The notes below the pieces were generated by a model, which was given only the letters and a program-made list of their open reading frames with translations, searched no databases and had not been told where the DNA came from. 64,000 bases of DNA from positions 1 through 64,000 of the forward strand of contig DRFI01000004.1 in assembly GCA_011050675.1 (NCBI GenBank), read 5' to 3'. Of this stretch, positions 53,349 through 62,970 are shown one piece after another; the first letter of the stretch is position 1; the number at the start of each line of letters is the position of its first letter. The position numbers and the translations under genes were made by a program. Source of the DNA: Maribacter sp. (lineage in GTDB: Bacteria; Bacteroidota; Bacteroidia; Flavobacteriales; Flavobacteriaceae).

Positions 53349-54740
53349 ATGAGCACTTTCGATATTATTGTTTTAGGTAGTGGTCCCGGCGGATATGTTA
53401 CCGCTATTAGGGCTGCACAATTAGGCTTTAAGACTGCCGTTATTGAAAAAGAAAGTTTAGGAGGCGTTTGCTTAAATTGGGGTTGTATACCCACTAAAGC
53501 CTTATTGAAATCTGCACAAGTATTTGAATACTTAAAGCATGCAGAAGATTACGGTTTAACAGTTAACGGTGCCGATAAGGATTTTGATGCTGTAGTAAAG
53601 AGAAGCCGTGGTGTTGCTGAAGGAATGAGCAAAGGTGTTCAATTCTTAATGAAGAAGAATAAAATTGAAGTAATTAAAGGCTATGGAACTTTAAAAGCTG
53701 GTAAAAAAGTTTCAGTTAAGGCTGAAGATGGTACTACTACTGAATACAGTGCAAATAACATCATTATTGCAACTGGGGCTAGAAGTCGCGAATTACCAAG
53801 CTTACCACAAGATGGCAAAAAAATAATAGGCTACAGAGAGGCAATGACCTTAGAAAAGCAACCTAAAAAAATGATTGTTGTTGGTAGTGGCGCAATAGGT
53901 ATTGAATTCGCTTACTTCTATAATTCAATGGGAACTGAAGTTACCGTTGTTGAATATTTACCGAATATAGTACCTGTTGAAGACGAAGATATTTCTAAGC
54001 AATTAGAAAGAAGTTTCAAAAAAGCGGGCGTTAAGATTATGACCTCTGCAGAAGTTATTTCTGTCGATACTTCTGGTGATGGTGTAAAAGCAACCGTAAA
54101 AACCGCTAAAGGCGAACAAGTTTTAGAAGCTGATATCGTATTATCTGCTGTTGGTATTAAAACCAACATTGAGAATATAGGTTTAGAGGATGTAGGTATC
54201 GCTACCGACCGTGATAAAATTTTAGTTAACGATTATTACCAAACAAATATACCTGGTTACTATGCAATTGGTGATGTTACACCAGGGCCAGCTCTTGCAC
54301 ATGTTGCATCTGCAGAAGGTATTTTATGTGTTGAAAAATTAGCAGAAATGCACGTAGAGCCATTAGATTATGGAAACATACCTGGTTGTACTTATTGCTC
54401 TCCTGAAATTGCTTCTGTTGGTTTAACCGAGAAACAAGCAAGAGAAAAAGGTATCGATATTAAAGTAGGGAAATTCCCTTTCTCTGCCAGTGGCAAAGCA
54501 AAAGCTTCTGGTGCTTCTGACGGATTCGTAAAAGTTATATATGATGCCAAATACGGCGAATGGCTAGGTTGTCATATGATCGGTGCTGGCGTTACAGATA
54601 TGATTGCCGAAGCAGTTCTTGGTCGTAAACTAGAAACTACGGGTCATGAAGTTTTAAAAGCTATTCACCCACACCCAACCATGAGTGAAGCTGTTATGGA
54701 AGCAACTGCAGCAGCTTATGATGAGGTTATCCATTTATAA
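53349..54740 (+). CDS. lpdA: Dihydrolipoyl dehydrogenase
   Basis: 463 residues from the ATG at 53349. The FAD motif is GSGPGGY (about 10-16), the redox disulfide is CLNWGC (Cys41 and Cys46), and the NAD motif is VVGSGAIGIEFAYFY. The C-terminal His/Glu pair is in AIHPHPTMSEAVME. It regenerates lipoamide in 2-oxoacid dehydrogenase complexes, whose other subunits are not in this window. A small DUF3817 gene follows 21 bases later. Confidence 0.96.
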   Translation: MSTFDIIVLGSGPGGYVTAIRAAQLGFKTAVIEKESLGGVCLNWGCIPTKALLKSAQVFEYLKHAEDYGLTVNGADKDFDAVVKRSRGVAEGMSKGVQFLMKKNKIEVIKGYGTLKAGKKVSVKAEDGTTTEYSANNIIIATGARSRELPSLPQDGKKIIGYREAMTLEKQPKKMIVVGSGAIGIEFAYFYNSMGTEVTVVEYLPNIVPVEDEDISKQLERSFKKAGVKIMTSAEVISVDTSGDGVKATVKTAKGEQVLEADIVLSAVGIKTNIENIGLEDVGIATDRDKILVNDYYQTNIPGYYAIGDVTPGPALAHVASAEGILCVEKLAEMHVEPLDYGNIPGCTYCSPEIASVGLTEKQAREKGIDIKVGKFPFSASGKAKASGASDGFVKVIYDAKYGEWLGCHMIGAGVTDMIAEAVLGRKLETTGHEVLKAIHPHPTMSEAVMEATAAAYDEVIHL

Positions 54741-54761
54741 TTAATTACAATTTTATATAGC

Positions 54762-55049
54762 ATGTTAAAATTATTTCGAGCAACAGCAATTTTAGAAGGA
54801 ATCTCCTATTTGGCGTTGTTCGGGATAACCATGCCTTTAAAATATTGGGCAGAAATACCTGAACCAAATAAATGGGTTGGCTATGCTCATGGTGCACTTT
54901 TTATTGCCTTTATAGCACTAACCCTAATTGTAGGTTTCAAACACAAGTGGAGCTTTAAAAAAGTATTTATTTTTGGTATAGCATCACTTCTACCCTTTGC
55001 TACTTTTTATGTAGAAGAGAAATACTTAAGAACTGAAAAAGCCGACTAA
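54762..55049 (+). CDS. DUF3817 domain-containing membrane protein
   Basis: 95 residues with three hydrophobic segments. The N-terminus LFRATAILEGISYLALFGITMPLKY and GYAHGALFIAFIA match DUF3817. It begins 21 bases after lpdA and may share its transcript. Function unknown. Confidence 0.85.
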   Translation: MLKLFRATAILEGISYLALFGITMPLKYWAEIPEPNKWVGYAHGALFIAFIALTLIVGFKHKWSFKKVFIFGIASLLPFATFYVEEKYLRTEKAD

Positions 55050-55168
55050 GGCAAATTTATCATTAGAGTATGTAGTTCGTAAATTTTTTCATCAACAATA
55101 TACTCACGATTCAATAGCTGCATTCGTACTTAAAAGAGTGTTTTGAGTAAATAAATAGGTTCTACTTT

Positions 55169-55585
55169 TTAAAATAAAAAACTCTCGATGGCTAAATCAT
55201 AGCTTTTTAATCCGAAACCGAGAATTACACCACTTGCAGCTGGTGAAATATAAGATACATGCCTAAATTCTTCACGTTTGTGTGTATTTGATATATGCAC
55301 CTCTATTACGGGAGTTTCAACCGCTTTTACAGCATCTCCTATACCAATAGATGTATGCGTATATGCAGCAGCATTTAAAACAATGCCATCATAGCTAAAA
55401 CCTTTTTCCTGAATTTTAGAAATAAGTTCCCCTTCTATATTAGATTGAAAATACTCTAATTCAACATTCTTATATTTGAATTGTAGCTTTGAAAAGTAAT
55501 CTTCAAAAGTTTCGGCACCGTATACATCTGGCTCCCTTTTTCCTAAAAGATTTAAGTTGGGACCATTAATTATGATAATCTTCAT
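55169..55585 (-). CDS. aroQ: Type II 3-dehydroquinate dehydratase
   Basis: 138 residues. NGPNLNLLGKREPDVYG and YTHTSIGIGDA, plus EVHISNTHKREEFRH, are the type II signatures, including the catalytic Tyr and His. It dehydrates 3-dehydroquinate in the shikimate pathway. It is separated by one small gene from the divergent xerD. Confidence 0.95.
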   Translation of the reverse strand: MKIIIINGPNLNLLGKREPDVYGAETFEDYFSKLQFKYKNVELEYFQSNIEGELISKIQEKGFSYDGIVLNAAAYTHTSIGIGDAVKAVETPVIEVHISNTHKREEFRHVSYISPAASGVILGFGLKSYDLAIESFLF

Positions 55586-55666
55586 ACATCAAAAATAACG
55601 AATGTTGCCGTACAATGAATTAGAAATACAAGAAGTAAATTAATCTTGCTTGCCTAAAGTATTTCA

Positions 55667-56185
55667 CTAGCGACGAGTTCTATATTTAGGCTCAAGATTA
55701 TAGACAATACCCAAGGTCACTGTAGACCATGTAGTTTCTTCAACATCTATACCAGTATAGGATAAATTAACCTCAACACTTGAACTCATTAAATAAGCAA
55801 TTGTAGGTCTGTAATATAGACCACCTTCATTACCGTCACTAATCCCCATGGCATAACCTACATTACCACCAAATGAGAAATAATTCGATGTCCAAAAACG
55901 AACGCCTACAGATAATGGTAAAAACTGAACAGCTTCTTGTTCTTCTCTAATAATCGTTGTTTGAAATGTTTCTGCAAAACCATGAATATAACCTACAGCA
56001 GGTCCTACATCTACTACTTCACCTAACGGATACATGTATGAGAAATCCGCTCCAAGCACAACACTTACCGCTTCATTATAATCATCTAAAGGTATACCTG
56101 CCTGTATACCGAATTTAAATCCTTCTTGAGCGAAAATTCCGGTTGAAAGACATAAGGCTAATAGTAAAACAAAATACTTATTCAT
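55667..56185 (-). CDS. Small outer-membrane beta-barrel protein
   Basis: 172 residues from the ATG at 56185; a longer frame to 56272 would overlap the -7 box. A signal peptide ends in IFAQEG. The body is alternating hydrophobic strands with aromatic ends (FKFGIQAGIPLDDYN, SVGVRFWTSNYFSFGGNVGYAMG, STVTLGIVYNLEPKY), typical of OmpW/OprB-like porin-type barrels. Specific family and role not known. Confidence 0.8.
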   Translation of the reverse strand: MNKYFVLLLALCLSTGIFAQEGFKFGIQAGIPLDDYNEAVSVVLGADFSYMYPLGEVVDVGPAVGYIHGFAETFQTTIIREEQEAVQFLPLSVGVRFWTSNYFSFGGNVGYAMGISDGNEGGLYYRPTIAYLMSSSVEVNLSYTGIDVEETTWSTVTLGIVYNLEPKYRTRR

Positions 56186-56205
56186 GGTTGATTGGTTTAT
56201 TCTTA

Positions 56206-56213
56206 CAAAAATA
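56206..56213 (-). promoter_or_regulatory. Putative -7 promoter box of the outer-membrane barrel gene
   Basis: The minus strand reads TATTTTTG, ending 20 bases before the ATG at 56185. It decides the start: the longer frame would place the box inside the gene. Confidence 0.55.
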
Positions 56214-56395
56214 AAGGTAAGAGTAAGCTTACAGGCATCTTTGTTGTGAATACCATAAAAGTAGTTGTACATCCTACATTTGGGTAGGTCATATACTATA
56301 TTACTATTATAAAATAGTACATATAAGTGCTTCTACAATTTTGATCAGCTATACTTTATTCCATACAGAAGTAATGTATTTTCTATCTTTAAACC

Positions 56396-57298
56396 ATGAA
56401 TTGGAAAGATGCTTTAAAAGATTTCACTGTATATCTTAAGCTAGAACGAGGGTTGTCCAAAAACTCTATTCTAAGCTATACAAGAGATATTGAAAAACTG
56501 ATGTCTTTTCTTGATGGTCACTCCATAAGCACTAGCCCTTTGCTTATTGACAAAGACACAGTTCAACAATTTATATATGAAATTGCAAAAGTGGTTAACC
56601 CACGATCTCAAGCACGAATTATATCTGGACTTAAAAGTTTCTTCAACTATCTGATTTTTGAAGATTACCGAAAAGACAATCCGTTAGATTTAATTGAATC
56701 TCCAAAAATAGGTCGAAAATTACCCGACACCTTATCCGAAAATGAAATTGACAATTTGATACATGGCATTGATTTAAGCTCAGCTGAAGGGGAGAGAAAT
56801 AGAGCTATGCTAGAGACATTATATGGTTGCGGATTAAGAGTATCTGAACTTATTGGTTTAAAAATATCTGATTTATTTTTTGAAGAGGATTTTATTAAAG
56901 TTACCGGCAAAGGAGATAAGCAGCGTTTTGTACCTATAAGTCCTGTAAATAAGAAGTATATTAATATTTATAGAAATGAAATAAGGGTTCATTTAAATAT
57001 TCAAGAAGGCTTTCAAGATATCCTTTTTCTCAACAGACGAGGAAAACAACTTACTAGGGCTATGATTTTTACAATTGTAAAAAATCTGGCCGTAACCATC
57101 GGGTTACAAAAAAGCATAAGTCCGCATACATTCAGGCATTCTTTTGCCACACATTTACTAGAAAACGGAGCCGATTTACGATCTATTCAGCAAATGTTAG
57201 GACACGAAAGCATAACTACAACAGAAATATACATGCATGTAGACCGCTCGTATTTAGCTGAAGTAATGAATACTTATCACCCCAGAAAAGGCTATTAA
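56396..57298 (+). CDS. xerD: Site-specific tyrosine recombinase XerD
   Basis: 300 residues, the standard length. The N-terminal SAM-like domain ends near 100, and the catalytic domain has Arg in GCGLRVSELI, Lys in GKGDKQRFVP, HxxR in HTFRHSFATH and the final Tyr in TTEIYMHVD. It resolves chromosome dimers at dif with XerC, which is not seen here. No dif-like site was recognised in the window, so the gene's presence alone does not mark a terminus region. Confidence 0.94.
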   Translation: MNWKDALKDFTVYLKLERGLSKNSILSYTRDIEKLMSFLDGHSISTSPLLIDKDTVQQFIYEIAKVVNPRSQARIISGLKSFFNYLIFEDYRKDNPLDLIESPKIGRKLPDTLSENEIDNLIHGIDLSSAEGERNRAMLETLYGCGLRVSELIGLKISDLFFEEDFIKVTGKGDKQRFVPISPVNKKYINIYRNEIRVHLNIQEGFQDILFLNRRGKQLTRAMIFTIVKNLAVTIGLQKSISPHTFRHSFATHLLENGADLRSIQQMLGHESITTTEIYMHVDRSYLAEVMNTYHPRKGY

Positions 57299-57404
57299 AA
57301 CCTTCATTTATTTCATAGAACAATACTACTGGTACTTCCTCCTGATTGGGTGGCTACAAAAACTTCCACAAACATGTTTAAGCTTCTTTTAATAAGCTAT
57401 TGAC

Positions 57405-58697
57405 CTAATCCTTAAACTGACTGTAATCCCTTTTAAACGGACGGATAATTAATCTAGCTTCTCTATCAAACCTAATGTAATTATATACCCAATTGATAAA
57501 GACTACCATTCTGTTCCTAAAGCCAATTAGAAAAAACAAATGAACGAACATCCATACAAACCAAGCAAAAACGCCTTGAAATCTGAATTTGTTAATATCG
57601 CAAACGGCTTTATTTCTACCAATAGTAGCCATACTACCCTTATCTTTATAGACGAAAGGCTTCATGGCTTTATGCTCTACTAACTTAATTAAGTTATCAC
57701 CTAAAAGCTTCCCTTGTTGAATTGCCGGTTGCGCAACCATAGGATGTCCATGTGGGTTATCCACTGTAGCCATACAAGCAATATCTCCAATAGCGAATAT
57801 TTCTGGATAACCGATTACTTGATTGAACTCGTTTACGTTTATTCTATTGCCACCAGCGACGACACCTTCACCATCTAAACCTGGAATAATTGCTCCTTTT
57901 ACACCAGCAGCCCAAATTACAGCTGCAGAATCGAATTTTAAATCTGTTAATGTGGTAACGGTTTTACCATTATAACCTGTAACACGAACACCTTTCCAAA
58001 CCTGAACACCTAATTTCTCTAAAAAGTCCTCTGCTTTTTTTGAAGCCTGAGCGCTGAAGCCCGGCAATAAACAATCGCCACCTTGCACAATATTTATCTG
58101 TGCTCTTCTGGTATCCAAATCTGGATAATCTTTTGGAAGTATACCTTTTTTAATCTCAGCCAAAGCACCCGAAAGCTCTACTCCTGTTGGACCACCACCA
58201 ACGATTACAAAATTCATTAAGGCATCTCTTTCATGGTAATCATCTGTAAGAAGGGCCTGTTCAAAATTTTCCAATATTAAACTACGAAGATTTAAAGATT
58301 GCGGTATCGACTTCATCGACATAGCATTCTTTTCTATTTCTTTGTTACCAAAGAAGTTTGTTTCAGAACCTGTAGCAACAACTAAATAATCATAAGTAAT
58401 ATCACCGATGTTCGTATTCAATTTTTTACCTGCAGCATCAATATTCTCCACCGCCGCCAAACGGAAATAAAAATTATCAAAGCCAATTAGTACTTTACGC
58501 AATGGGTAGGCAATTGAATCTGGCTCAAGACCACCAGTTGATACTTGGTATAATAGAGGCTGAAAAGTATGGTAATTGTTCTTGTCTATAAGAACAACTT
58601 GCACTTCTTTTTTACTTAATTTTTTAGCTAGAGAAACTCCGCCGAAACCACCACCTATAATTACAATTCTAGGATAGCTTGAAAGTGGTATATTCAT
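57405..58697 (-). CDS. ndh: Type II NADH dehydrogenase (NDH-2)-like oxidoreductase
   Basis: 430 residues from the ATG at 58697; the longer frame to 58727 spans the -7 box. Rossmann motifs are VIIGGGFGGVSLAKKL and FVIVGGGPTGVELSGALAEI, with YHTFQPLLYQVSTGGLEPDSIA, HPMVAQPAIQQGKLLG and a C-terminal hydrophobic pair of helices that would bind the membrane. It moves electrons from NADH to quinone without pumping ions. Confidence 0.92.
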   Translation of the reverse strand: MNIPLSSYPRIVIIGGGFGGVSLAKKLSKKEVQVVLIDKNNYHTFQPLLYQVSTGGLEPDSIAYPLRKVLIGFDNFYFRLAAVENIDAAGKKLNTNIGDITYDYLVVATGSETNFFGNKEIEKNAMSMKSIPQSLNLRSLILENFEQALLTDDYHERDALMNFVIVGGGPTGVELSGALAEIKKGILPKDYPDLDTRRAQINIVQGGDCLLPGFSAQASKKAEDFLEKLGVQVWKGVRVTGYNGKTVTTLTDLKFDSAAVIWAAGVKGAIIPGLDGEGVVAGGNRINVNEFNQVIGYPEIFAIGDIACMATVDNPHGHPMVAQPAIQQGKLLGDNLIKLVEHKAMKPFVYKDKGSMATIGRNKAVCDINKFRFQGVFAWFVWMFVHLFFLIGFRNRMVVFINWVYNYIRFDREARLIIRPFKRDYSQFKD

Positions 58698-58714
58698 AGT
58701 ATAGTACTTAAATG

Positions 58715-58722
58715 CAAAATTA
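58715..58722 (-). promoter_or_regulatory. Putative -7 promoter box of the NDH-2 gene
   Basis: The minus strand reads TAATTTTG, ending 17 bases before the ATG at 58697, supporting that start. Confidence 0.5.
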
Positions 58723-58796
58723 AACAAATGGACTTCTACTTTAAAATAATAATGTGTTTTTAGTATCTTTAAGCCCTAACTCAAACAAACACCAAA

Positions 58797-60224
58797 ATGC
58801 GTAAAACCCTTATTTTATTGGCGGTATTAAGTACTTCCATTTTTTCGATGAATGCTCAAAAGAGCGAAAAAGATATTATTAAAAAATTAGAGCAAAAAAG
58901 TGCCGATTACGGAAATATAGCTCAAAATATTTGGGAATTCGCAGAAATGGGATACCAAGAGGAACAAAGCTCTGGTTTACTACAAAAGACTTTACAAGAC
59001 GCTGGATTTACCATTAAAAAAGGTGTTGCAGGTATACCAACAGCATTCATTGCAGAATATGGTAGCGGAAGTCCTGTAATCGCAATTATGGGTGAATTTG
59101 ATGCTCTACCTGGTTTGTCCCAGAAAGCGGTTGCAGAAAAGGAATCTGCAGGAGCTGCTGCGGGTCATGCTTGTGGTCATCATTTATTTGGAACAGCTTC
59201 AACAGCTGCTGCAATTTCAACTAAAGAATGGTTAGACGCGAATAAATCTAAAGGTACTATTCGTTTTTACGGTACACCTGCTGAAGAAGGTGGTTCTGGT
59301 AAAGTATTTATGGTTCGTGAAGGTTTGTTCAATGATGTTGATATTGCGCTACATTGGCATCCAGGTGCACAGAATGCTGCAAGTGCCGGGGCCGCTTTAG
59401 CAAACAAGTCTGCAAAATTTAGATTTTATGGTGTTTCTGCACATGCTGCCGCATCACCAGAAAAAGGACGTTCTGCCTTAGACGGTGTTGAAGCTATGAA
59501 TATGATGATAAATATGATGCGTGAGCACATACCACAAGAAGCGAGAATTCATTATGTAATTACAGCTGGCGGTAAAGCCCCTAATGTTGTTCCAGATTTT
59601 GCAGAGGTATATTACTATGCTCGCCATAATAGACGAGATGTAGTTGTAAATATTTTTGACCGTATGGTAAAAGCCGCTGAAGGTGCTGCTTTAGGTACAG
59701 GTACAACAATGGATTACGAAATGATCGGTGGAACACATGAGTTACTTCCAAATCTTACATTACAAAGGGTAATGCATGATAACTTATCTGAAGTAGGTGG
59801 TATGGAATACACTACTGAAGAAAAAGCTTTTGCAGATAAAATTGCAAAAACTTTAGGTCAAGAAAAGGCCGACCTTGCTACTGCTAAAAATGTACAGCCT
59901 TACAAAACCGAAGCAAGAGCTTTCGGTTCTACTGATGTTGGAGATGTAAGTTTCACTGTACCTACTGTAGGTTTTAGTACCGCTACATGGGTACCTGGCA
60001 CTGCGGCTCATAGCTGGCAAGCTGTTGCAGCAGGTGGTACTTCAATTGGTAATAAAGGAATGATGATTGCTGCTAAAACATTAACTATGACCGCAATAGA
60101 CTTGTTCAAGGATAAAAAATTGATTGAAACTGCTAAAGCTGAGTTCATAGAAAAGAGAGGTGCAGATTTTAAATATATACCACTTTTAGGAGATAGAGCA
60201 CCTGCTTTGGATTATAGAAAATAG
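58797..60224 (+). CDS. Exported M20-family amidohydrolase, AbgB-like
   Basis: 475 residues with a signal peptide ending SMNAQK. Metal-binding motifs are GEFDALPG, GHACGHHLFG, and EEGGSGKV, then HWHPGAQN and SAHAAASPEKGRSALD in the dimerisation-lid region. The protein resembles the AbgB p-aminobenzoyl-glutamate hydrolase subgroup, but is exported. The substrate is unknown; a hydrolase of amidated amino acids or dipeptides in the periplasm is likely. Confidence 0.88.
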   Translation: MRKTLILLAVLSTSIFSMNAQKSEKDIIKKLEQKSADYGNIAQNIWEFAEMGYQEEQSSGLLQKTLQDAGFTIKKGVAGIPTAFIAEYGSGSPVIAIMGEFDALPGLSQKAVAEKESAGAAAGHACGHHLFGTASTAAAISTKEWLDANKSKGTIRFYGTPAEEGGSGKVFMVREGLFNDVDIALHWHPGAQNAASAGAALANKSAKFRFYGVSAHAAASPEKGRSALDGVEAMNMMINMMREHIPQEARIHYVITAGGKAPNVVPDFAEVYYYARHNRRDVVVNIFDRMVKAAEGAALGTGTTMDYEMIGGTHELLPNLTLQRVMHDNLSEVGGMEYTTEEKAFADKIAKTLGQEKADLATAKNVQPYKTEARAFGSTDVGDVSFTVPTVGFSTATWVPGTAAHSWQAVAAGGTSIGNKGMMIAAKTLTMTAIDLFKDKKLIETAKAEFIEKRGADFKYIPLLGDRAPALDYRK

Positions 60225-60247
60225 TCTAGCATTAATCTAGAATTTAA

Positions 60248-60278
60248 AAGTGCCAAGGTTAACTTGGTACTTTTTTTT
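60248..60278 (+). terminator. Terminator of the M20 amidohydrolase gene
   Basis: AAGTGCCAAG and CTTGGTACTT pair over ten positions with one G-T around GTTAA, followed by a T run to 60278. Confidence 0.87.
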
Positions 60279-60349
60279 ATGTATTTATAGATTTATTGTA
60301 ACAAATGAAACCAACCGTAGACTAACACCATAAGAACAGCCAACCAATA

Positions 60350-60844
60350 GTGAATAAAGACCTTGAACACAAATTTGTGACCGAGTTACAGGACAATCAA
60401 AATATTGTCCATAAGGTGTGTACCCTGTATACAAATGACCGAGACTCTCACAATGACCTTTTTCAAGAAATCACTATTCAATTATGGAAGGCATATCCCA
60501 AATTTAGGGGCGATGCTAAGTTTAGTACATGGATGTATCGGGTAGCACTGAATACTGCCATAACCCTATATAGAAAGCGTAAAAGAAGAATTGATACTGC
60601 TGATTATGAGTCTATAATTTTTAGAATTAAGGCCGAAGAGTATGATGAGACTGAAGAATTACAATTGAAACTGATGTATAAAGCAGTTAAGCAATTGAAT
60701 GATGTTGATAAGGCTTTAGTATTCTTATATCTTGAAGATAAAAATTATGCTGAAATATCGGAAACTTTAGGTATAACCGAAGTAAATGCAAGAGTAAAAA
60801 TGAATCGTATCAAAACAAAATTAAGAACCATTTTGAATCCATAA
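60350..60844 (+). CDS. Second ECF-type sigma factor
   Basis: 164 residues with a GTG start. Region 2 is HNDLFQEITIQLWKAYPKFRGDAKFSTWMYRVALNTAI and region 4 is NDVDKALVFLYLEDKNYAEISETLGITEVNARVKMNRIKTKL. A multi-pass protein gene starts 4 bases after the stop. It is a different sigma from the one at 42139. Confidence 0.88.
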   Translation: MNKDLEHKFVTELQDNQNIVHKVCTLYTNDRDSHNDLFQEITIQLWKAYPKFRGDAKFSTWMYRVALNTAITLYRKRKRRIDTADYESIIFRIKAEEYDETEELQLKLMYKAVKQLNDVDKALVFLYLEDKNYAEISETLGITEVNARVKMNRIKTKLRTILNP

Positions 60845-60848
60845 GCGT

Positions 60849-61499
60849 ATGACGGACGAACTGGAATTATTAAAGAGAGACTGGCAGAAGAAGGAATTTG
60901 ATGTCCCTAAACTCAGCTATGAAGAGATACATAAAATGATTTGGAAGAAATCTTCCTCTATTGTTAAGTGGATACTCATTATAAGCATATTAGAATTTAC
61001 CGTACCTCACTTATTATATCTTTTACCTTCAATGCGCGAGGGTATGGAAATATATGATAAAATAGGAATATCTAAGTACCTTCTAATTCTATCTGGTTTC
61101 ACCTATTTAATAGCGTTTTACTTTATATTTCAGTTTTACAAAAGATTCAAAGAAATATCGGTTTTAGATAATTCTAAGAACTTGATGAAGAAAATAATTA
61201 AAACCAGAAAGACAGTAAAACATTATGTGATTTTTTCTTTATCGATGATAATGGTCACTATCATAATGATGGTAATTGGTGTTTACCTAAACGACAATAT
61301 CATCCTTGCCTTCCCTGAATTAAAAGATAGTCTAGAAAACATATCGCAAGAAAAACTAAAAATTACTATTATGCTTTCCATTGGTATATTCGGCATCGTG
61401 TTAACTTTAGCTATGGGCGGTATTTACTTTTTACTTTACGGGCTATTACTTAGAAAATTAAAACAGAATTATAGTGAATTAAGACATTTAGCAGTTTAA
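60849..61499 (+). CDS. Four-pass membrane protein of an ECF sigma operon (possible anti-sigma factor)
   Basis: 216 residues with four hydrophobic segments (about 38-58, 77-97, 128-150 and 176-200) and charged ends. The N-terminal part (LELLKRDWQKKEFDVPKLSYEEIHKMI) would be cytoplasmic and could hold a sigma factor. It starts 4 bases after the ECF sigma gene, and the stop overlaps the convergent acyltransferase by 4 bases. Family not recognised; the anti-sigma role is inferred from position and topology. Confidence 0.68.
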   Translation: MTDELELLKRDWQKKEFDVPKLSYEEIHKMIWKKSSSIVKWILIISILEFTVPHLLYLLPSMREGMEIYDKIGISKYLLILSGFTYLIAFYFIFQFYKRFKEISVLDNSKNLMKKIIKTRKTVKHYVIFSLSMIMVTIIMMVIGVYLNDNIILAFPELKDSLENISQEKLKITIMLSIGIFGIVLTLAMGGIYFLLYGLLLRKLKQNYSELRHLAV

Positions 61500-62302
61500 G
61501 AATTTTTCCACTTACGCTGCTTATTCTCTTCTTCGTAGGCTATTAAATCTTTCTTAGAAATTACTTTTAAGAATGAAGGATGTTGCTCAATAGCATATTC
61601 TAATTTCTCTATGATAGAATCTGTAGATTCATTGTCATAATCGATATCTAAAGGTTCTTTTATAACCATAGATTGAAGAATTCCTTTTTTCTTGACCCGA
61701 AGTCCTTTTTTATCAAAAGAACGTCTAAAACCATCAATTACTACAGGAACAACTATTGGTCTGTATTTCTTTATAATGTGCGCAGTACCTTTTCTTAGTG
61801 GCTTCCATGGCGTAGTAGTACCTTGAGGAAATGTAATTACCCAGCCATCGTTCAAAGCTTTTCCAATACTTGAAATATCGCTCATCTTCACCTGTCTTTT
61901 TACATCTTGCCCTTCTGCACGCCAAGTTCTTTCAACACTAACAGAACCTGCATAAGCCATAATTTTGGTTAACAGACTTTTCCCCATCGTTTCTGCTGCC
62001 GCAACATAATACATATTCAATTTAGGCTGCCATATGTACCCTAAATTTTTAATGGAATCTTCTCTCCCACTCAAACTTGCATTGAATACATGAAACATAG
62101 CCACTACATCTGCAAAATAAGTTTGATGATTACTTACAAACAGCACATTTCTATCTGGCAGGTTTCTGATAATATCAGAACCTTCAATTTCTAATGTATT
62201 AAATCCCTTGTAGCGTTGATGCGATAGCAAGGCCAAAATACGAATTAGCCACTTTTTAATATATAAATTATGCCCGAAAGGGTTCTTATCAAATAATCCC
62301 AT
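61496..62302 (-). CDS. Lysophospholipid acyltransferase-like protein
   Basis: 268 residues. The HX4D motif is NHQTYFADV (His followed by Asp four residues on) and the later motif reads FPQGTT where FPEGTR is the norm, so the Glu and Arg of motif III are replaced. It should still transfer acyl chains at the inner membrane, but the changed motif makes substrate and even activity uncertain. It follows the Nudix gene by 26 bases and may be co-transcribed. Confidence 0.82.
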   Translation of the reverse strand: MGLFDKNPFGHNLYIKKWLIRILALLSHQRYKGFNTLEIEGSDIIRNLPDRNVLFVSNHQTYFADVVAMFHVFNASLSGREDSIKNLGYIWQPKLNMYYVAAAETMGKSLLTKIMAYAGSVSVERTWRAEGQDVKRQVKMSDISSIGKALNDGWVITFPQGTTTPWKPLRKGTAHIIKKYRPIVVPVVIDGFRRSFDKKGLRVKKKGILQSMVIKEPLDIDYDNESTDSIIEKLEYAIEQHPSFLKVISKKDLIAYEEENKQRKWKNS

Positions 62303-62328
62303 AGAATGCTAAAATAATTAAATATGCC

Positions 62329-62970
62329 TTACAACACCTGCTTTAATAACTCTTTAATCTCATTCAACATCATTGCGGTTGCGCCCCAAACGATATAACC
62401 GTTTAATTCAAAGGCTGGTACTTCAAAATCTTTCGCATATGACGTCGTTAATTTTTTAGAAACAACTTTATTTTCATCTAAAAAGTCCACTATCGGAACT
62501 TCTAATATTAATTCAACCTCAGTATCTTGTTTTACAAATGGTTTTGGATTTTTATACAAACCTATATAAGGTTGCACTATAAAATTACTTGGTGGTATAA
62601 AAATCTCTGAAATTTGTTTTACTAAAGTAACATCATTAGGTCGTACACCTACCTCTTCATGTGTTTCTCGTAATGCCGTGGTCAATAGTCCATCATCAGA
62701 CTTTTCTGCTTTGCCTCCTGGAAAACCAACCTGATTGGAATGTACTCCCTCATAGGTTTTACGCAATATCAGCAATAAGTTTGTATTTTGATTCACCGTA
62801 GGATAAAACAATGCCATAACAGCGGCCTTCCTTGGATTTTTCTTTGCAACATTGATCCTTTTTAAATCTTCTAACCGACTTTCTGGAGCCATTTTATATT
62901 GTGAAGCCTCTCCCGGTAGCGGTAGATCCTTTATTTTTGATATTCGTTGTTCAAAAAAATTGAAATCCAT
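62329..62970 (-). CDS. CoA pyrophosphatase, Nudix family
   Basis: 213 residues. The Nudix box is GFPGGKAEKSDDGLLTTALRETHEEVGV with catalytic Glu residues in RETHEEVG, preceded by the UPF0035-type sequence TYEGVHSNQVGFPGGK that marks CoA-pyrophosphatases. It hydrolyses CoA or related derivatives. The start codon overlaps by two bases with the divergent start codon of the peptidyl-prolyl isomerase gene. Confidence 0.92.
   Translation of the reverse strand: MDFNFFEQRISKIKDLPLPGEASQYKMAPESRLEDLKRINVAKKNPRKAAVMALFYPTVNQNTNLLLILRKTYEGVHSNQVGFPGGKAEKSDDGLLTTALRETHEEVGVRPNDVTLVKQISEIFIPPSNFIVQPYIGLYKNPKPFVKQDTEVELILEVPIVDFLDENKVVSKKLTTSYAKDFEVPAFELNGYIVWGATAMMLNEIKELLKQVL

Noticed and set aside
56396..57298. 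xerD as the integrase of a mobile element
   Set aside because: Length and motifs fit XerD, neighbours are core genes, and no attachment-site repeats were noticed.
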